Notes: a model not told the origin generated them from the sequence alone. A DNA stretch of 51,399 nucleotides from CAYQDF01 sp964416175 (GCA_964416175.1 CAYQDF010000011.1:1-51399), one strand, 5' to 3'. Counted from the first letter of the stretch, positions 34,108 to 43,509 are shown. Translations and numbers: made by a program.

Positions 34108-34779
34108 ATGTCGATGGAATCCATGAATAATCTCAGATGCAAGAAGCGTAGGATTGGGGAGGTTGTGTTCTGCGAGTGGCTGCCAGAGAGCATGACTCCT
34201 TGGCCTGTCATTGTGATGCTCCACGGCCTGACCGGAGATGAGAACTCAATGTCGATATTTGCTCACCGAATGCCCAGGGGATATACCCTCATTGCACCAC
34301 GGGGGATCTACACTTCCAGGCTAGGCGGATACAGCTGGCAGGCAAGCGAGAGTAATGGATGGCCTTCTATTTCGGAATTTCTGAGATCTGTGGAAGTATT
34401 ATTCAGGCTACTTGTTCCCCTGAATTTTCCTGAACTCGACCTCGATCGAATAAATTTACTGGGATTTAGCCAGGGAGCAGCGTTGGCTTATACTATGGCC
34501 ATCATTTCCCCTGAAAAAATTGGTAAGGTTGCTGGAATATCAGGTTTCATGCCGGAAGAAATCGACGAATTCATAGAACACCGACCGCTTGTGGGGAAAG
34601 AAATTTTCGTAGCCCACGGAAAACTTGACAGGTTGGTCCCCATTGATAAAGCGCGGGAGGTCGTTGAGAAGTTAAAACATGGAGGGGCTACAGTGGGATA
34701 TTGTGAAGAGGACGTGGGGCATAAATTAAGTGCGAGCTGCTTCAGGGATATCGAGACATTTTTCAAGAATAATGGATAA
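34108..34779 (+). CDS. Carboxylesterase/phospholipase family alpha/beta hydrolase
   Basis: The 223-residue hydrolase has an oxyanion HGLTGDEN, nucleophile elbow GFSQGAAL (Ser121), Asp174 in GKLDRLVP and His205 in DVGHKLS, a complete catalytic triad of the YpfH/Abhydrolase_2 type. It is cytoplasmic, with no signal peptide. It is likely an esterase or lysophospholipase of unknown substrate. The usual length for the family is 210-230. Confidence 0.88.
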   Translation: MSMESMNNLRCKKRRIGEVVFCEWLPESMTPWPVIVMLHGLTGDENSMSIFAHRMPRGYTLIAPRGIYTSRLGGYSWQASESNGWPSISEFLRSVEVLFRLLVPLNFPELDLDRINLLGFSQGAALAYTMAIISPEKIGKVAGISGFMPEEIDEFIEHRPLVGKEIFVAHGKLDRLVPIDKAREVVEKLKHGGATVGYCEEDVGHKLSASCFRDIETFFKNNG

Positions 34780-34810
34780 CCGGGAACGCGATGCACTCAT
34801 GGTCCCGGTT
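34778..34810. terminator. Inverted repeat between convergent esterase and CHRD genes
   Basis: AACCGGGA (34778-34785) pairs with TCCCGGTT (34803-34810) around a 17-nt loop. It begins inside the esterase stop codon. No T-run, so a weak call. Confidence 0.4.
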
Positions 34811-34839
34811 ACCCATAGTTAAACCTGCTGGAAAGATGG

Positions 34840-35316
34840 TTACTTGGTTACCTGCCCACGAATTGCCCCACCGGGGAAATCGGTCGTGTGCACATTGACA
34901 TAGTAGTTCGCTGGATTCTTGAAGATATCGCGGATCAGGGCTTCGTCAGCCTCCACGCAGCCTTTAGACGTGCCCGATTCGTCAGGAGGAGTAAGCGGAA
35001 CAACGACCGGTCCGGCAACATCGGCTGTGCCGGCATGGATGTGGGCACCAATCGTAGGTAGGAGGATGTTCTCTACCCTGATTGTAAAGCAGACCATATT
35101 CTCATTTGGGAACAGTCTGATCCTGGCCGAGCCACTTCCATCCGGGTCCCCTGGGCCAGGCACCTCTGCTTCACCAGATAATTGAGCTTTGACCAGTCGA
35201 AATGATGATTCTGCAAAAGCGGGATGAGCCGCTAACGCCAGGGAAACCAGTAGCGCAATTGTGACCACCAGGATCAATATTCTAGCAGATCGACTTTTAG
35301 GGATACTTGTAATCAT
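34840..35316 (-). CDS. Secreted CHRD-domain protein
   Basis: The 158-residue protein has a signal peptide (about 1-35, hydrophobic ILVVTIALLVSLALAAHP then AFAES) and a CHRD domain: AQLSGEAEVP, GSARIRLFPNENMVCFTIRV, IGAHIHAGTADVAGPVVVPL, YYVNVHTTDFPGGAIRGQV. CHRD domains occur in secreted proteins and their role is unclear. A strong TTGGAGG precedes the ATG. It is monocistronic. Confidence 0.9.
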   Translation of the reverse strand: MITSIPKSRSARILILVVTIALLVSLALAAHPAFAESSFRLVKAQLSGEAEVPGPGDPDGSGSARIRLFPNENMVCFTIRVENILLPTIGAHIHAGTADVAGPVVVPLTPPDESGTSKGCVEADEALIRDIFKNPANYYVNVHTTDFPGGAIRGQVTK

Positions 35317-35531
35317 GTCTTACCTCCAAGGACACCAATACTCATAGACTAGTTTTTAGTGAGTAAGCCTGGAATCTTCAGATACATTCAATCGTCAATT
35401 CTGGTCCAACCCTCCTTTCTGAGAGAATTTCCTGCTCTCACCGCATTGCGGATCAGCTCAAGATTGATGTGATCAATTCTATGTACGGATGATTTGTGAC
35501 TGTGGATTGATCGGTCTGAGATTAAATCAGG

Positions 35532-35560
35532 AATGTCCTGACCGGTTGGATCAGGACATT
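35532..35560 (-). terminator. Terminator-like hairpin after the hydrogenase operon
   Basis: A perfect 10-bp stem AATGTCCTGA (35532-35541) and TCAGGACATT (35551-35560) with a 9-nt loop lies about 50 nt after the last operon gene. Only a weak T-rich stretch follows on the minus strand. Beyond this hairpin I see nothing coding in the stretch 35317-35610. Confidence 0.5.
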
Positions 35561-35610
35561 GACCGCTCCTTAGATTGCTGGATGATCAGTGTGCTCGAAC
35601 TTGTGAATTA

Positions 35611-36066
35611 TTATTCAATCAAGTATGCCAGTGTCTCAATCCGGATAGCATTAAGCCGATCGCGCACCAATTGTGCAATTTTTCGCATCATTACAAAGCC
35701 GAAGTGAGCATCGGATTCAAATTCATCCAACAACTCTTTGGCGTCGAAGGCAATGAATTTGCAGGGGGTCACGGATTTGGCGCTCGCTGTTGCTACAAAA
35801 GGGGGCACCAACGCTGACCACCCAAAGAGATCACCTGTACCGAGGGTGTTTAAAACGATTTCCCGATCCCGTTGGGGCATAGAGGTAACGACCTGGACTT
35901 CGCCCTCCTCGATCATGTACATTTTGTCGAGTTCCTCGCCTTCACGGTGAAAGTAATGATCTCTTTCAACGCTGACTTCGTCGCCTGCTTTAGCCAGTTT
36001 AGTGATTTGTTCGATGGTCAATCCACTGAAGAAAGGAAATCGCCGAATCAGTTCGGGTGAGACCAT
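35611..36066 (-). CDS. Stand-alone cyclic-nucleotide-binding (CRP/FNR N-domain) protein
   Basis: The 151-residue protein consists of one cNMP-binding beta-roll (FPFFSGLTIEQITKLAKAGDEV, MYMIEEGEVQVV, LGTGDLFGWSALVPP, ATASAKSVTPCKFIAFDAKEL) and a C-helix. It has no HTH, so it cannot bind DNA like CRP. The phosphate-binding cassette is degenerate, with GWSAL in place of the usual GE...L. It is the last gene of the hydrogenase operon, overlapping the protease gene by 19 nt, with AGGAGG 4 nt before its ATG. It is probably a regulatory or adaptor subunit, which is inference. Confidence 0.85.
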   Translation of the reverse strand: MVSPELIRRFPFFSGLTIEQITKLAKAGDEVSVERDHYFHREGEELDKMYMIEEGEVQVVTSMPQRDREIVLNTLGTGDLFGWSALVPPFVATASAKSVTPCKFIAFDAKELLDEFESDAHFGFVMMRKIAQLVRDRLNAIRIETLAYLIE

Positions 36067-36563
36067 AACGCCTCCTCGTTCTCAAGATTGACTTCCCGAA
36101 GGATAGCCTCTATCGCAATAGGAATGGCTGCTGCAACGGATGGGGTTGGTTGATCGCCAAAATCGGATACATTTTCAACCCCGATTGCGAAGATAATTAC
36201 CTTTTCTGGGAGATGCACCCCCATCTTTTGCCCTATTTCGAATGCCGTAACAAGGTTGACATCATGGGGAGAGGCAGTGTGCTGGGTCTGGATCAGTGTT
36301 TTTAGATCTGCGAGGGTCAACCGCTCGATGTCACCAGGTTTATGAGCCCTCCCATGGATTGCGTCGATCAAGATTACCCGGTCATAACCGAGCATCGATT
36401 CCATCAAGGTCAATCCGCCCACACTCGCCTCGGAAACATCGATTCCAGAATTTTCTGGCAGCTTCGATCGCACCGATTCGGCGACAAGCACACCAACCCC
36501 ATCGTCAGTTAATATGGGATTGCCCAGGCCCAGGATCAGGGTCTTCACTCTATCCTTAACCAA
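36048..36563 (-). CDS. Hydrogenase maturation protease (HyaD/HycI family)
   Basis: The 171-residue protein has GLGNPILTDDGVGV with the nickel-binding acidic residue, VGGLTLMESMLGYDRVILIDAI, and HDVNL with a conserved His. The protease trims the C-terminal extension of the [NiFe] large subunit after nickel insertion. The large subunit just upstream keeps such an extension after DPCMSCATH, so the pair matches. It overlaps that gene by 8 bp. Confidence 0.93.
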   Translation of the reverse strand: MVKDRVKTLILGLGNPILTDDGVGVLVAESVRSKLPENSGIDVSEASVGGLTLMESMLGYDRVILIDAIHGRAHKPGDIERLTLADLKTLIQTQHTASPHDVNLVTAFEIGQKMGVHLPEKVIIFAIGVENVSDFGDQPTPSVAAAIPIAIEAILREVNLENEEALWSHPN

Positions 36564-38060
36564 GGAATTGACTCAACCTCTCTATTGTCGAGCCATCTGG
36601 CGATCTGATAATCACTTCCAGGGGCATCTGACCAGGCAGTGAATGCGTCGCGCAGGACATGCAAGGATCGTAGTTGCGGAAAGCCATCTCGATCCGGTTA
36701 AGCAGTCCATCCGAGATGACCGTACCCTTTTGGATCAACCCGGCTGCAGCTTTCTTGATCGACATGGTGATTGGGGCATTATTATTGGTGGTCCCAACGA
36801 TCAAATTCACTCTGGTCAAAATCCCATTTTCATTCGTCCAGTAATGGTGAGTGAGGGTGCCGCGCGGGGCTTCTACACATCCCACCCCTTCATCTGGGGT
36901 GTTTGTTACGGCGATGCGAACGTTCGGATCGGTGATCTCGGGGTCTGTGATTAGTTCCAGCATCCGCTCAGCAGCGTAAAGGAGCTCGACAAGGCGGGCC
37001 CAATGGGTAGCCAGTCGGAAATGGACTGGTTCGTAACGCCCATTAATCTTCTTGCTCCCCAGGGTTTCATAAAACTTTTCGAATGCTTCCTGGGATTTTG
37101 GCGTAGCCATGCCATCCGCTGCATTCAGTCGGGAAAGAGGTGTCGCACAGTAAATACCGCTCTCCTGGCCATCCACAAAGCCCTTCCAGCCGATATTCTT
37201 CAGGTAAGGGAATTTCAGATAAGACCAGGGCTCGACTCGTTCGGCTATATGTTTCGCATAGTCCTTCGGAGGATATTTAATGAACTCTTTTCCATCGGGA
37301 CCAACGACCCGGATCATACCGTCGTAGAAGTTGACGCGGTTCTTCTCATCGACAGTGCCCATGTAGTATGTCTTGTGTGTGAAGGTGTCACTCACGATCA
37401 GGTCCACGTATGCCTGATTGGCAAGGACGATATCATCGAAGAGTTTTAAGCTGAAGAGTGCAAAATCGACGTTCTTCCTGGCTATCGATTCGATTTCATC
37501 TCTTTCATCTTTTGTTATCGCCTTGCTCCAGCCGCCCGGCATCCCTGCGACGGGATGAACGCCGCGCCCGCCGACAACTTTGATGACATGGTGATTCCGA
37601 ATGCGGCAGTCGATGACCTCTTTGCCGATCTCTACTCCCACTTTATGTACAATCCCTAAGATATTTCTCTCCGCAGCTGGAGCATCAGGTCCAACAACGA
37701 AATCTGGAGCTCCCAGGGCATAAAAGTGTGTCGTATGGTCAGTTACATAAAAAGACGAGTAGAACATTTCGCGCACTTTTTTCACTGCGGAGGAAGGTTC
37801 TACGTGGTATAGAGCATCCAGCGCTTTTGTACTCGCCATGTGATGGGCTTCCGGGCAGACCCCACAGATGCGGTTCGTAATCCGCGGCATCTCCTCAGCA
37901 GGTCGTCCAACGCAAAACTGCTCAAACCCGCGCAATTCAGGAATCTGCAGGTAAGTATTTNNNNNNNNNNTTCCACCTCACCTTCCTCGTTGAGGAAGAT
38001 TTCTATCTTTCCGTGTCCTTCCAGGCGGGTAATCGGATCAATCGTGATGCGTTTCATCAT
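36556..38060 (-). CDS. mvhA: [NiFe]-hydrogenase large subunit (MvhA-like), interrupted by an assembly gap
   Basis: The N-terminus MMKRITIDPITRLEGHG lies before, and LRGFEQFCVGRP after, a run of 10 N (37961-37970). The frames on the two sides differ by 2, so the gap size is arbitrary and the gene is not truly frameshifted. The active-site motifs RICGVCPEAHH and DPCMSCATH supply four cysteines for the NiFe centre. About 25 residues after the last His should be removed by the adjacent protease. It resembles group 3 (F420/methyl-viologen-type) MvhA. GGAGG lies 6 nt before the ATG. Confidence 0.92.
37961..37970. other. Scaffold gap (10 N)
   Basis: Ten ambiguous bases lie inside mvhA. For the two halves to be in frame the real gap must be 2 modulo 3, so the run of 10 is a placeholder. 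Confidence 0.95.
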
Positions 38061-38062
38061 TC

Positions 38063-39085
38063 CTAACCTCCGTTAGCCCCATTTCGATTCGTCCGGGCCC
38101 TCTTCAACAACGAGTGCGCCATGCTGAAACGATAGAAGGTACCTGCCGGATCGGCGAGCGTTTCCATGACGGATGAAATATTTTCATTCAACACGTGTTC
38201 TTCCATCCCTGCTGCGCCGACGCCGACCACAGAAGCGATGGCTGAGAGCATCTTCGCGCCCTGATCTTCGACTCCATCTAATGGACCATAGCATCCTCTG
38301 CACCCCATACCCACTTGGGGACACAAAGCTCCGCATCCCGATCGGGTTGCCGGACCCATGCACACGATGCCTTGCTCGAGGAGGCAAAGGTCAGGTTTAG
38401 GGACGATTTCGTAGGGCCGGTAGAACTGGCTGATGGACTTCTCGTTTTTCTCGCGAGGGCATTCCTCGCATACCGCAACCTGGCCTGCGCCTACAATCGA
38501 GCCTGATGGAGGGAGTGGGCCTCCGTGCAGCAGCGCATTCACGACGACCTGAAGTACTGCCCAGATTTGCTCAGGTTCCGGTGGACACCCAGGGAGATAA
38601 TAGTCTACAGGTACGACCTGATCGAGAGATTTCACAGTATGATAAAACTCGGGCAGAGTTAATTCGCCTTCTGGGACTTCAGTTGACACCTGAGGGAGGA
38701 TACCATCTGGATTATCGATTGAGGGGTTGTCCAGATAGACTGTCCGAAGAGTTGCGTCTTTGGTCGTCAAGTTAGACAAGGCCGGGATACATCCTTCGTA
38801 AGCACAGGATCCATACGCTACCAGGACTTTTGATTTCTGGCGGAGGAGATGCGCCATCTCTTCATTTTCGGAATTACGGATAGCACCGTTAAACAAGCAG
38901 ACATCGATGTATCCGTCTGGATAACTCCTGACATCCTTTACTTTGAAATCTGCAATGCAGGGGAAAAAGGCTAGATCGAAAACCTCGTCCACGACCAGGA
39001 TTTTATCTCCGATATTTAATACGGAGATCTCACAGCCACCACACGCGGCTGCCCAATACATGGCAAGTGTCGGTTTTTCAGGCAT
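38063..39085 (-). CDS. mvhG: [NiFe]-hydrogenase small subunit (MvhG-like)
   Basis: From the ATG at 39085 (AGGAGG 6 nt upstream) the 340-residue product has YWAAACGGCEISVL (proximal cluster), YGSCAYEGCIPAL and YLPGCPPEPEQIW, then a C-terminal Cys-rich part (CEECPREK, CMGPATRSGCGALCPQVGMGCRGCYGP). It passes electrons from the NiFe site to MvhD/HdrA. The frame is open 19 codons further upstream, inside mvhD. It overlaps mvhD by 8 bp. There is no Tat signal, consistent with a cytoplasmic enzyme. Confidence 0.94.
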   Translation of the reverse strand: MPEKPTLAMYWAAACGGCEISVLNIGDKILVVDEVFDLAFFPCIADFKVKDVRSYPDGYIDVCLFNGAIRNSENEEMAHLLRQKSKVLVAYGSCAYEGCIPALSNLTTKDATLRTVYLDNPSIDNPDGILPQVSTEVPEGELTLPEFYHTVKSLDQVVPVDYYLPGCPPEPEQIWAVLQVVVNALLHGGPLPPSGSIVGAGQVAVCEECPREKNEKSISQFYRPYEIVPKPDLCLLEQGIVCMGPATRSGCGALCPQVGMGCRGCYGPLDGVEDQGAKMLSAIASVVGVGAAGMEEHVLNENISSVMETLADPAGTFYRFSMAHSLLKRARTNRNGANGG

Positions 39086-39569
39086 CTCGAACCTCCTCAG
39101 GAGCTGACGCTTTTTCGTAGGCTTTAGCCGGCTCACGCCCATTCTCCGACCAGACTGCTTCTTTCCAGCGCAGGGGACCCAGGGCGCGAACCTGTTCGGT
39201 CATACGGTCGACCGCCTCAGCAAGGACGTTGCCTTCAGACGCAGATGCCCAGACCAACTGCACCCGCTCATCCTCAATTCCCCATTGCTTGAGCAGGTTC
39301 TTCAGGAGCATAAACCGGCGCAAAGCTTTAATGTTGCCCTCAACATAGTGGCACTCGCCGGGATGGCAGCCGGCGATCATCACACCATCCGCTCCTTCTC
39401 GGAGAGCTTTCAGGACGAATTGCGGATCCACGCGGCCGCTGCACATGACCCGAATCGGGCGCATGTTTGGAGCATATTTGATACGGGCGGTACCTGCAAG
39501 ATCCGCCGCCCGGTAGGAGCACCAGTTGCATAGAAATCCTACAATTACGGGTTCGAATTGTTCACTCAT
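39078..39569 (-). CDS. mvhD: Hydrogenase iron-sulfur subunit MvhD
   Basis: The 163-residue protein has VGFLCNWCSYRAADLAG, RVMCSGRVDP and AGCHPGECHYVEGN, the cysteine pattern of the [2Fe-2S] MvhD family, which links MvhAG to HdrA. A C-terminal extension after about residue 130 is charged and not conserved. It starts 13 nt after hdrA. Confidence 0.95.
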   Translation of the reverse strand: MSEQFEPVIVGFLCNWCSYRAADLAGTARIKYAPNMRPIRVMCSGRVDPQFVLKALREGADGVMIAGCHPGECHYVEGNIKALRRFMLLKNLLKQWGIEDERVQLVWASASEGNVLAEAVDRMTEQVRALGPLRWKEAVWSENGREPAKAYEKASAPEEVRDA

Positions 39570-39582
39570 AGTATTCTCCCGA

Positions 39583-41583
39583 TCAGACAGGCTCAGCCTG
39601 CGGCTGGCGTACGTCCCACAATATGCCTTCGATTTCAGAAAGGACCTGCTGGTTCGTAAAGTGAGCGCCGGTTATGGCGGCACTAGGGCAGGCAGCCACA
39701 CACGTCCCACAGCCCTGGCAAAGCGCTGTGATGACTTCCGATACTTTTTGATCCGCGTGAAACACAATGGCATTATATGGACACAGGTTGTTGCAGATCC
39801 GGCACCCGGAGCAAAGTTCGGCGTCGATCCTGGCCCGCACAGGTTCCATCATCACTGTCCCTTGACTGATCAAGCTGGCTACCCGCGCGGCAGCTGCTGC
39901 CCCTTGCGAGACCGAGTCTGGGATGTCTTTCGGGCCCTGGCATGCTCCAGCAATCATTACCCCTTCAGTCATGGTCGCAACCGGATCGAGTTTCGGATGC
40001 CGTTCGACGAAGAAGCCATCGAAATCACATCCAAGACCGAACAGGTGAGCGATTTCCTTTGAATCTTCGCGCGCCTGAAGACCGGCGCTTAAGATCACCA
40101 TATCCACCGGAATTCGGCGTTGGCGACCGATCAGCGTATCTTCAGCCTGAACAATCAGTTTGCCTTCTTCACCAGGGAGACGCGCAGCGTCTGTAACCTC
40201 AGCCACCCTGCCTCGGATAAAGTGCGTGCCTTCGTGGAGCAGCCGATGGTAAAACTCTTCGTACCCTTTGCCCGGTGTACGCATATCGATATAAAAGTTG
40301 AAGATCTCTGCTTCCGGCAGCCTTTCATGGACCAGGTGTGCGAATTTCAGCGAGTACATGCAGCAGACTTTTGAGCAGTATTCGTTGTAGTTCTTATCCC
40401 TCGATCCGACACAATGAACGATGGCGACACTCTTGGGCTGCGTCACGCCGTCTCGCAGGACGATCTTACCGCCGGTCGGACCCGCAGCGTTAACCATCCT
40501 TTCGAATTCAAGGCTGGAGAACACATTGGCAAGTCTTCCGTACCCGTATTGGGGAATACGTCTAGCATCGAACAGATCGTATCCAGTCGCGAGGATGATG
40601 TTCCCGACTTCAACAGTGATCAGTTGATCCTGCTGTTCGAAATCGATCGCCCCGGTTGGACAAAGGATCTGGCAGGCTTTGCATTTCCCTCGCTCGAAAT
40701 AGGTGCAATTCGCCGGGTCGAGGACAGGATATTTCGGAACAGCCTGAGGAAATGGTCGGTAGATCGCTTTGCGGTAAGAGAGCCCGGCTTCGAATACTTC
40801 GTCGATGACCTTGCGTGGGCATTTTTCTTCACAAATCCCGCATCCGGTGCAAAGATCTTCGTTCACGTAACGGGCTTTTTTCCTGACCGTGACTGTGAAG
40901 TTACCAATGTACCCCGAGACGTTTTCGACTTCGCTCCAGCTCCAGAGCGTGATGTTGGGATGTTGACCCACATCGACCATCTTGGGCGTTAAGATACAAG
41001 CTGAGCAGTCCAGGGTCGGGAAGGTCTTATCGAGCTGCGCCATGTGACCACCGATCGATGGTTCACGTTCGACCAGGTAAACATGGTAACCCGCATTGGC
41101 CAGCTCCAGGGCGGCAGAGATCCCGGCAATGCCTCCACCGACAACCAGTGTGTTGGGGTTGATGTTGACTTGAAGTGGTTCCAGAGGTTGATGGTATACG
41201 ACTCTCTCCACAGCAGCATTGACCAGCGCCTTGGCCTTCTGTGTCGCCATCTCTTTGTCATTGGTCGCCCAAGAGTTGTGCTCTCGGATGTTTGCCATCT
41301 CAAAGAAATAAGGGTTGAGACCGCCGCGTTGGGTAGCCCCACGGAAGGTCTTTTCGTGCATGTGGGGAGAACAGGCGGCAACTACGATCCGGGTCAACCC
41401 TTTTTGTTTGATATCCTCTTCAATCAGCTCCTGACCGAGGCTTGAGCACATGAATTTGTAATCTCGGGCGCAAACAACATCAGGTTGTTCACCAGCCCAC
41501 CTGGCGACTTCTTCAACATCAACCACACCTGCGATGTTGGTTCCACAATGGCAGACGTAAACACCGACACGTTCTTCGCTCAT
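39583..41583 (-). CDS. hdrA: Heterodisulfide reductase subunit A (FAD, iron-sulfur)
   Basis: The 666-residue HdrA has an N-terminal Cys domain (VYVCHCGTNIAGVVDVEEV), a FAD-binding GGGIAGISAALELANAGY (about 149-166), DCSACILTPKMV, two middle cluster motifs (CTGCGICEEKCP; CKACQILCPTGAI) and a C-terminal ferredoxin domain (CSGCRICNNLCPYNA, CQGCGTCVAACPSAA). HdrA holds the bifurcating flavin. All positions where some archaeal relatives have selenocysteine read Cys here. The full cluster set fits the stand-alone HdrA of bacterial Hdr-Mvh complexes. Confidence 0.96.
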   Translation of the reverse strand: MSEERVGVYVCHCGTNIAGVVDVEEVARWAGEQPDVVCARDYKFMCSSLGQELIEEDIKQKGLTRIVVAACSPHMHEKTFRGATQRGGLNPYFFEMANIREHNSWATNDKEMATQKAKALVNAAVERVVYHQPLEPLQVNINPNTLVVGGGIAGISAALELANAGYHVYLVEREPSIGGHMAQLDKTFPTLDCSACILTPKMVDVGQHPNITLWSWSEVENVSGYIGNFTVTVRKKARYVNEDLCTGCGICEEKCPRKVIDEVFEAGLSYRKAIYRPFPQAVPKYPVLDPANCTYFERGKCKACQILCPTGAIDFEQQDQLITVEVGNIILATGYDLFDARRIPQYGYGRLANVFSSLEFERMVNAAGPTGGKIVLRDGVTQPKSVAIVHCVGSRDKNYNEYCSKVCCMYSLKFAHLVHERLPEAEIFNFYIDMRTPGKGYEEFYHRLLHEGTHFIRGRVAEVTDAARLPGEEGKLIVQAEDTLIGRQRRIPVDMVILSAGLQAREDSKEIAHLFGLGCDFDGFFVERHPKLDPVATMTEGVMIAGACQGPKDIPDSVSQGAAAAARVASLISQGTVMMEPVRARIDAELCSGCRICNNLCPYNAIVFHADQKVSEVITALCQGCGTCVAACPSAAITGAHFTNQQVLSEIEGILWDVRQPQAEPV

Positions 41584-41586
41584 GAC

Positions 41587-42555
41587 TTAACCCTCCTCCG
41601 GCATTCTCGGCATTGGAAGCTCTTCCTTACCAGACTTTTTCTTCCTGGTTGCCTCTTCCACAGGGACTTCGACGCCGATTTTGGCTAAAGCAGGCCTGGC
41701 ATCAATGAACTCCTTGCCAATCCCCAAATCGATCGGGTCCATCCCCAATGCGAGCCCTATCATCTGGGTGAAATATAGAATCGGTATCCTGAAGTCAGAC
41801 TTGAATTGTCTGTTAACGCTATCCTGGTAGGCATCCAGGTTGAGTTGACACATCGGGCATAATGTCACGATCATATCTGCATCGTATTCTGAGGCGTTCT
41901 TTAAAAGCCTGTAGATCAGCTCCAGGGCGACATTTTCACTGATCTGCGTCATATGCCCACCACAGCAGTGCGTCTTGAGCGGGAAATCGACGACTTCTGC
42001 ACCCAGGGTATCGAGGAGGGTATCCAGGGTCTTCGGATATTCGGGATTATCGAAAGTCCCGTCGAGGACAGGACGGAGCATTACGCAGCCATAATAAGGC
42101 GCAACCCGCAATCCAGTCAAAGGCTTTGTTATCTTTTCGGCAAGCTTCTCATAACCGAGATCATTGACGAAGATGTCGAGAAGATGCCTGACCCTTACCG
42201 TGCCAGGTTGGTAGTGCAAACCTCCAGCCGCCAGCGCTGTGTTTACCTGGGATGCAAGTTCTGGAGATTTCAACATGTAATGATCCACTTTGCGCAGATT
42301 CAAGAAGCAGGCGCTGCACGGAGCGACCAATTCGTGTCCATTACTGGGTTGTTGTGCCGCCAAAGCCAGGTTTCTTGCCACTAAAGCATAGGCAGGTAAG
42401 GCATCGACCGCAAAGTACTCTGTTGCACCACAGCAGTTCCAATCGTCGACCTCTTGCAGCTCAAGTCCCAGAGGGGGTGCGACAGCCATGGTGGATTTGT
42501 GGTACGCGGAAGCATTTCTCTCCAACGAACAGCCAGGGTAATATCCGTATCTCAT
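41587..42555 (-). CDS. hdrB: Heterodisulfide reductase subunit B
   Basis: The 322-residue protein contains two CCG domains (YYPGCSLERN...DWNCCGATEY; VAPYYGCVML...HCCGGHMTQI), which in methanogens bind two noncubane [4Fe-4S] clusters that cleave the CoM-CoB disulfide. Bacteria lack that disulfide, so the natural acceptor here is unknown. The C-terminal about 45 residues are a charged tail (EEATRKKKSGKE). It overlaps hdrC by 4 bp and precedes hdrA by 3 nt. Confidence 0.95.
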   Translation of the reverse strand: MRYGYYPGCSLERNASAYHKSTMAVAPPLGLELQEVDDWNCCGATEYFAVDALPAYALVARNLALAAQQPSNGHELVAPCSACFLNLRKVDHYMLKSPELASQVNTALAAGGLHYQPGTVRVRHLLDIFVNDLGYEKLAEKITKPLTGLRVAPYYGCVMLRPVLDGTFDNPEYPKTLDTLLDTLGAEVVDFPLKTHCCGGHMTQISENVALELIYRLLKNASEYDADMIVTLCPMCQLNLDAYQDSVNRQFKSDFRIPILYFTQMIGLALGMDPIDLGIGKEFIDARPALAKIGVEVPVEEATRKKKSGKEELPMPRMPEEG

Positions 42556-43136
42556 GCTCCACCTCCCAGTTCTTTAGCTTTTTCCAGGATCGCCTTGAGC
42601 TGCTGGATGCCCTTGATCTTTTTTGGAGTGAGATCCATGCGCCCTTTACGCCACATCCCGAGCCCCATTGGAGCCATCTTAACAACATCCAGGGGGTGAT
42701 GGGACAGATGATAACGAGTTGCCAGACCCAATTCGAAACTCCGCCCGTAATTTTCAACGTAACCAATGAAAGTCTGGGAAAAATCTGGTGCATCGGATGC
42801 GGTCGATTGGCGATAGAAGCCGTGTTTAATCGCCAATCGCTTTAAGGTGTACATCAAATCTGTTATATGGATTTCTTGTGGACAGCGAACGGTGCAGTAA
42901 TAACAGGAGACGCAATACCAGGGGGTATTGCTGCTCAGCACTTGTTGTTTCATTCCCGCGGATATCATCGCGAAGAGCGACCTGGGTGTGTGCTCCATAT
43001 CTGGTCCCGAAGGACAGGAGCCTCCGCATGTGCCACACTGCAGGCATAATTCGAGATTAGTTGGCCCCCCGGGAGTTGCAGAAACAACTTCTTCGAAGAA
43101 AGTTGGTGCCCGTGCTTGAGTGGCGGTTACAACCAT
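42552..43136 (-). CDS. hdrC: Heterodisulfide reductase subunit C
   Basis: The 194-residue protein has two [4Fe-4S] motifs, LCLQCGTCGGSCPSG and YCVSCYYCTVRCPQEI, that bring electrons from HdrA to HdrB. It is the first gene of the eight-gene minus-strand operon, with AGGAGG 6 nt before the ATG. A GGxTNLELC start is usual for bacterial HdrC. Confidence 0.95.
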   Translation of the reverse strand: MVVTATQARAPTFFEEVVSATPGGPTNLELCLQCGTCGGSCPSGPDMEHTPRSLFAMISAGMKQQVLSSNTPWYCVSCYYCTVRCPQEIHITDLMYTLKRLAIKHGFYRQSTASDAPDFSQTFIGYVENYGRSFELGLATRYHLSHHPLDVVKMAPMGLGMWRKGRMDLTPKKIKGIQQLKAILEKAKELGGGA

Positions 43137-43169
43137 TTAGACCTCCTGTTGGGTTGGTAATAATTAGCT

Positions 43170-43187
43170 ATCTTGATTGATCTTGAT
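43170..43187. promoter_or_regulatory. Tandem 8-bp repeat upstream of hdrC
   Basis: ATCTTGAT occurs twice with period 10 (43170-43177, 43180-43187), about 35-50 bp before the hdrC start. It could be a regulator site spaced by one helical turn. No FNR dyad with correct symmetry is present. Elsewhere in 43137-43509 I see no gene, no consensus promoter and no strong hairpin. Confidence 0.25.
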
Positions 43188-43509
43188 AAAGAACCGGATA
43201 TGTAACCCTGATGGAAGAACCACCAACAAATTACCGAAGGTGCTTGTAGTATTGGTTGTTGCGTGCCACCTCACTGGTAAGGTTTCACTCGAAATGCAGG
43301 TTCTCTTGATAACAAGTATCTTAAAACGGATCGAATATGACTAGTAACAAATGACACAATCAATCGTGACAAACGTAACTTAAAGGAAAATTAGAGAAAT
43401 CATTTTAGGCGAAACACGACCACTTTTGTAGGATTTGCCGTCCAGTTTGTGTTAAACTTGATAAGGACAATCAGTCTCCCAGCTATTCTGTTTATTTTAG
43501 AGATGCAGA

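Noticed and set aside
37800..38060. Short separate open frame across the N run with a different C-terminus
   Set aside because: It is the N-terminus of mvhA read through an arbitrary gap into the wrong frame. The right frame continues as conserved large-subunit sequence.
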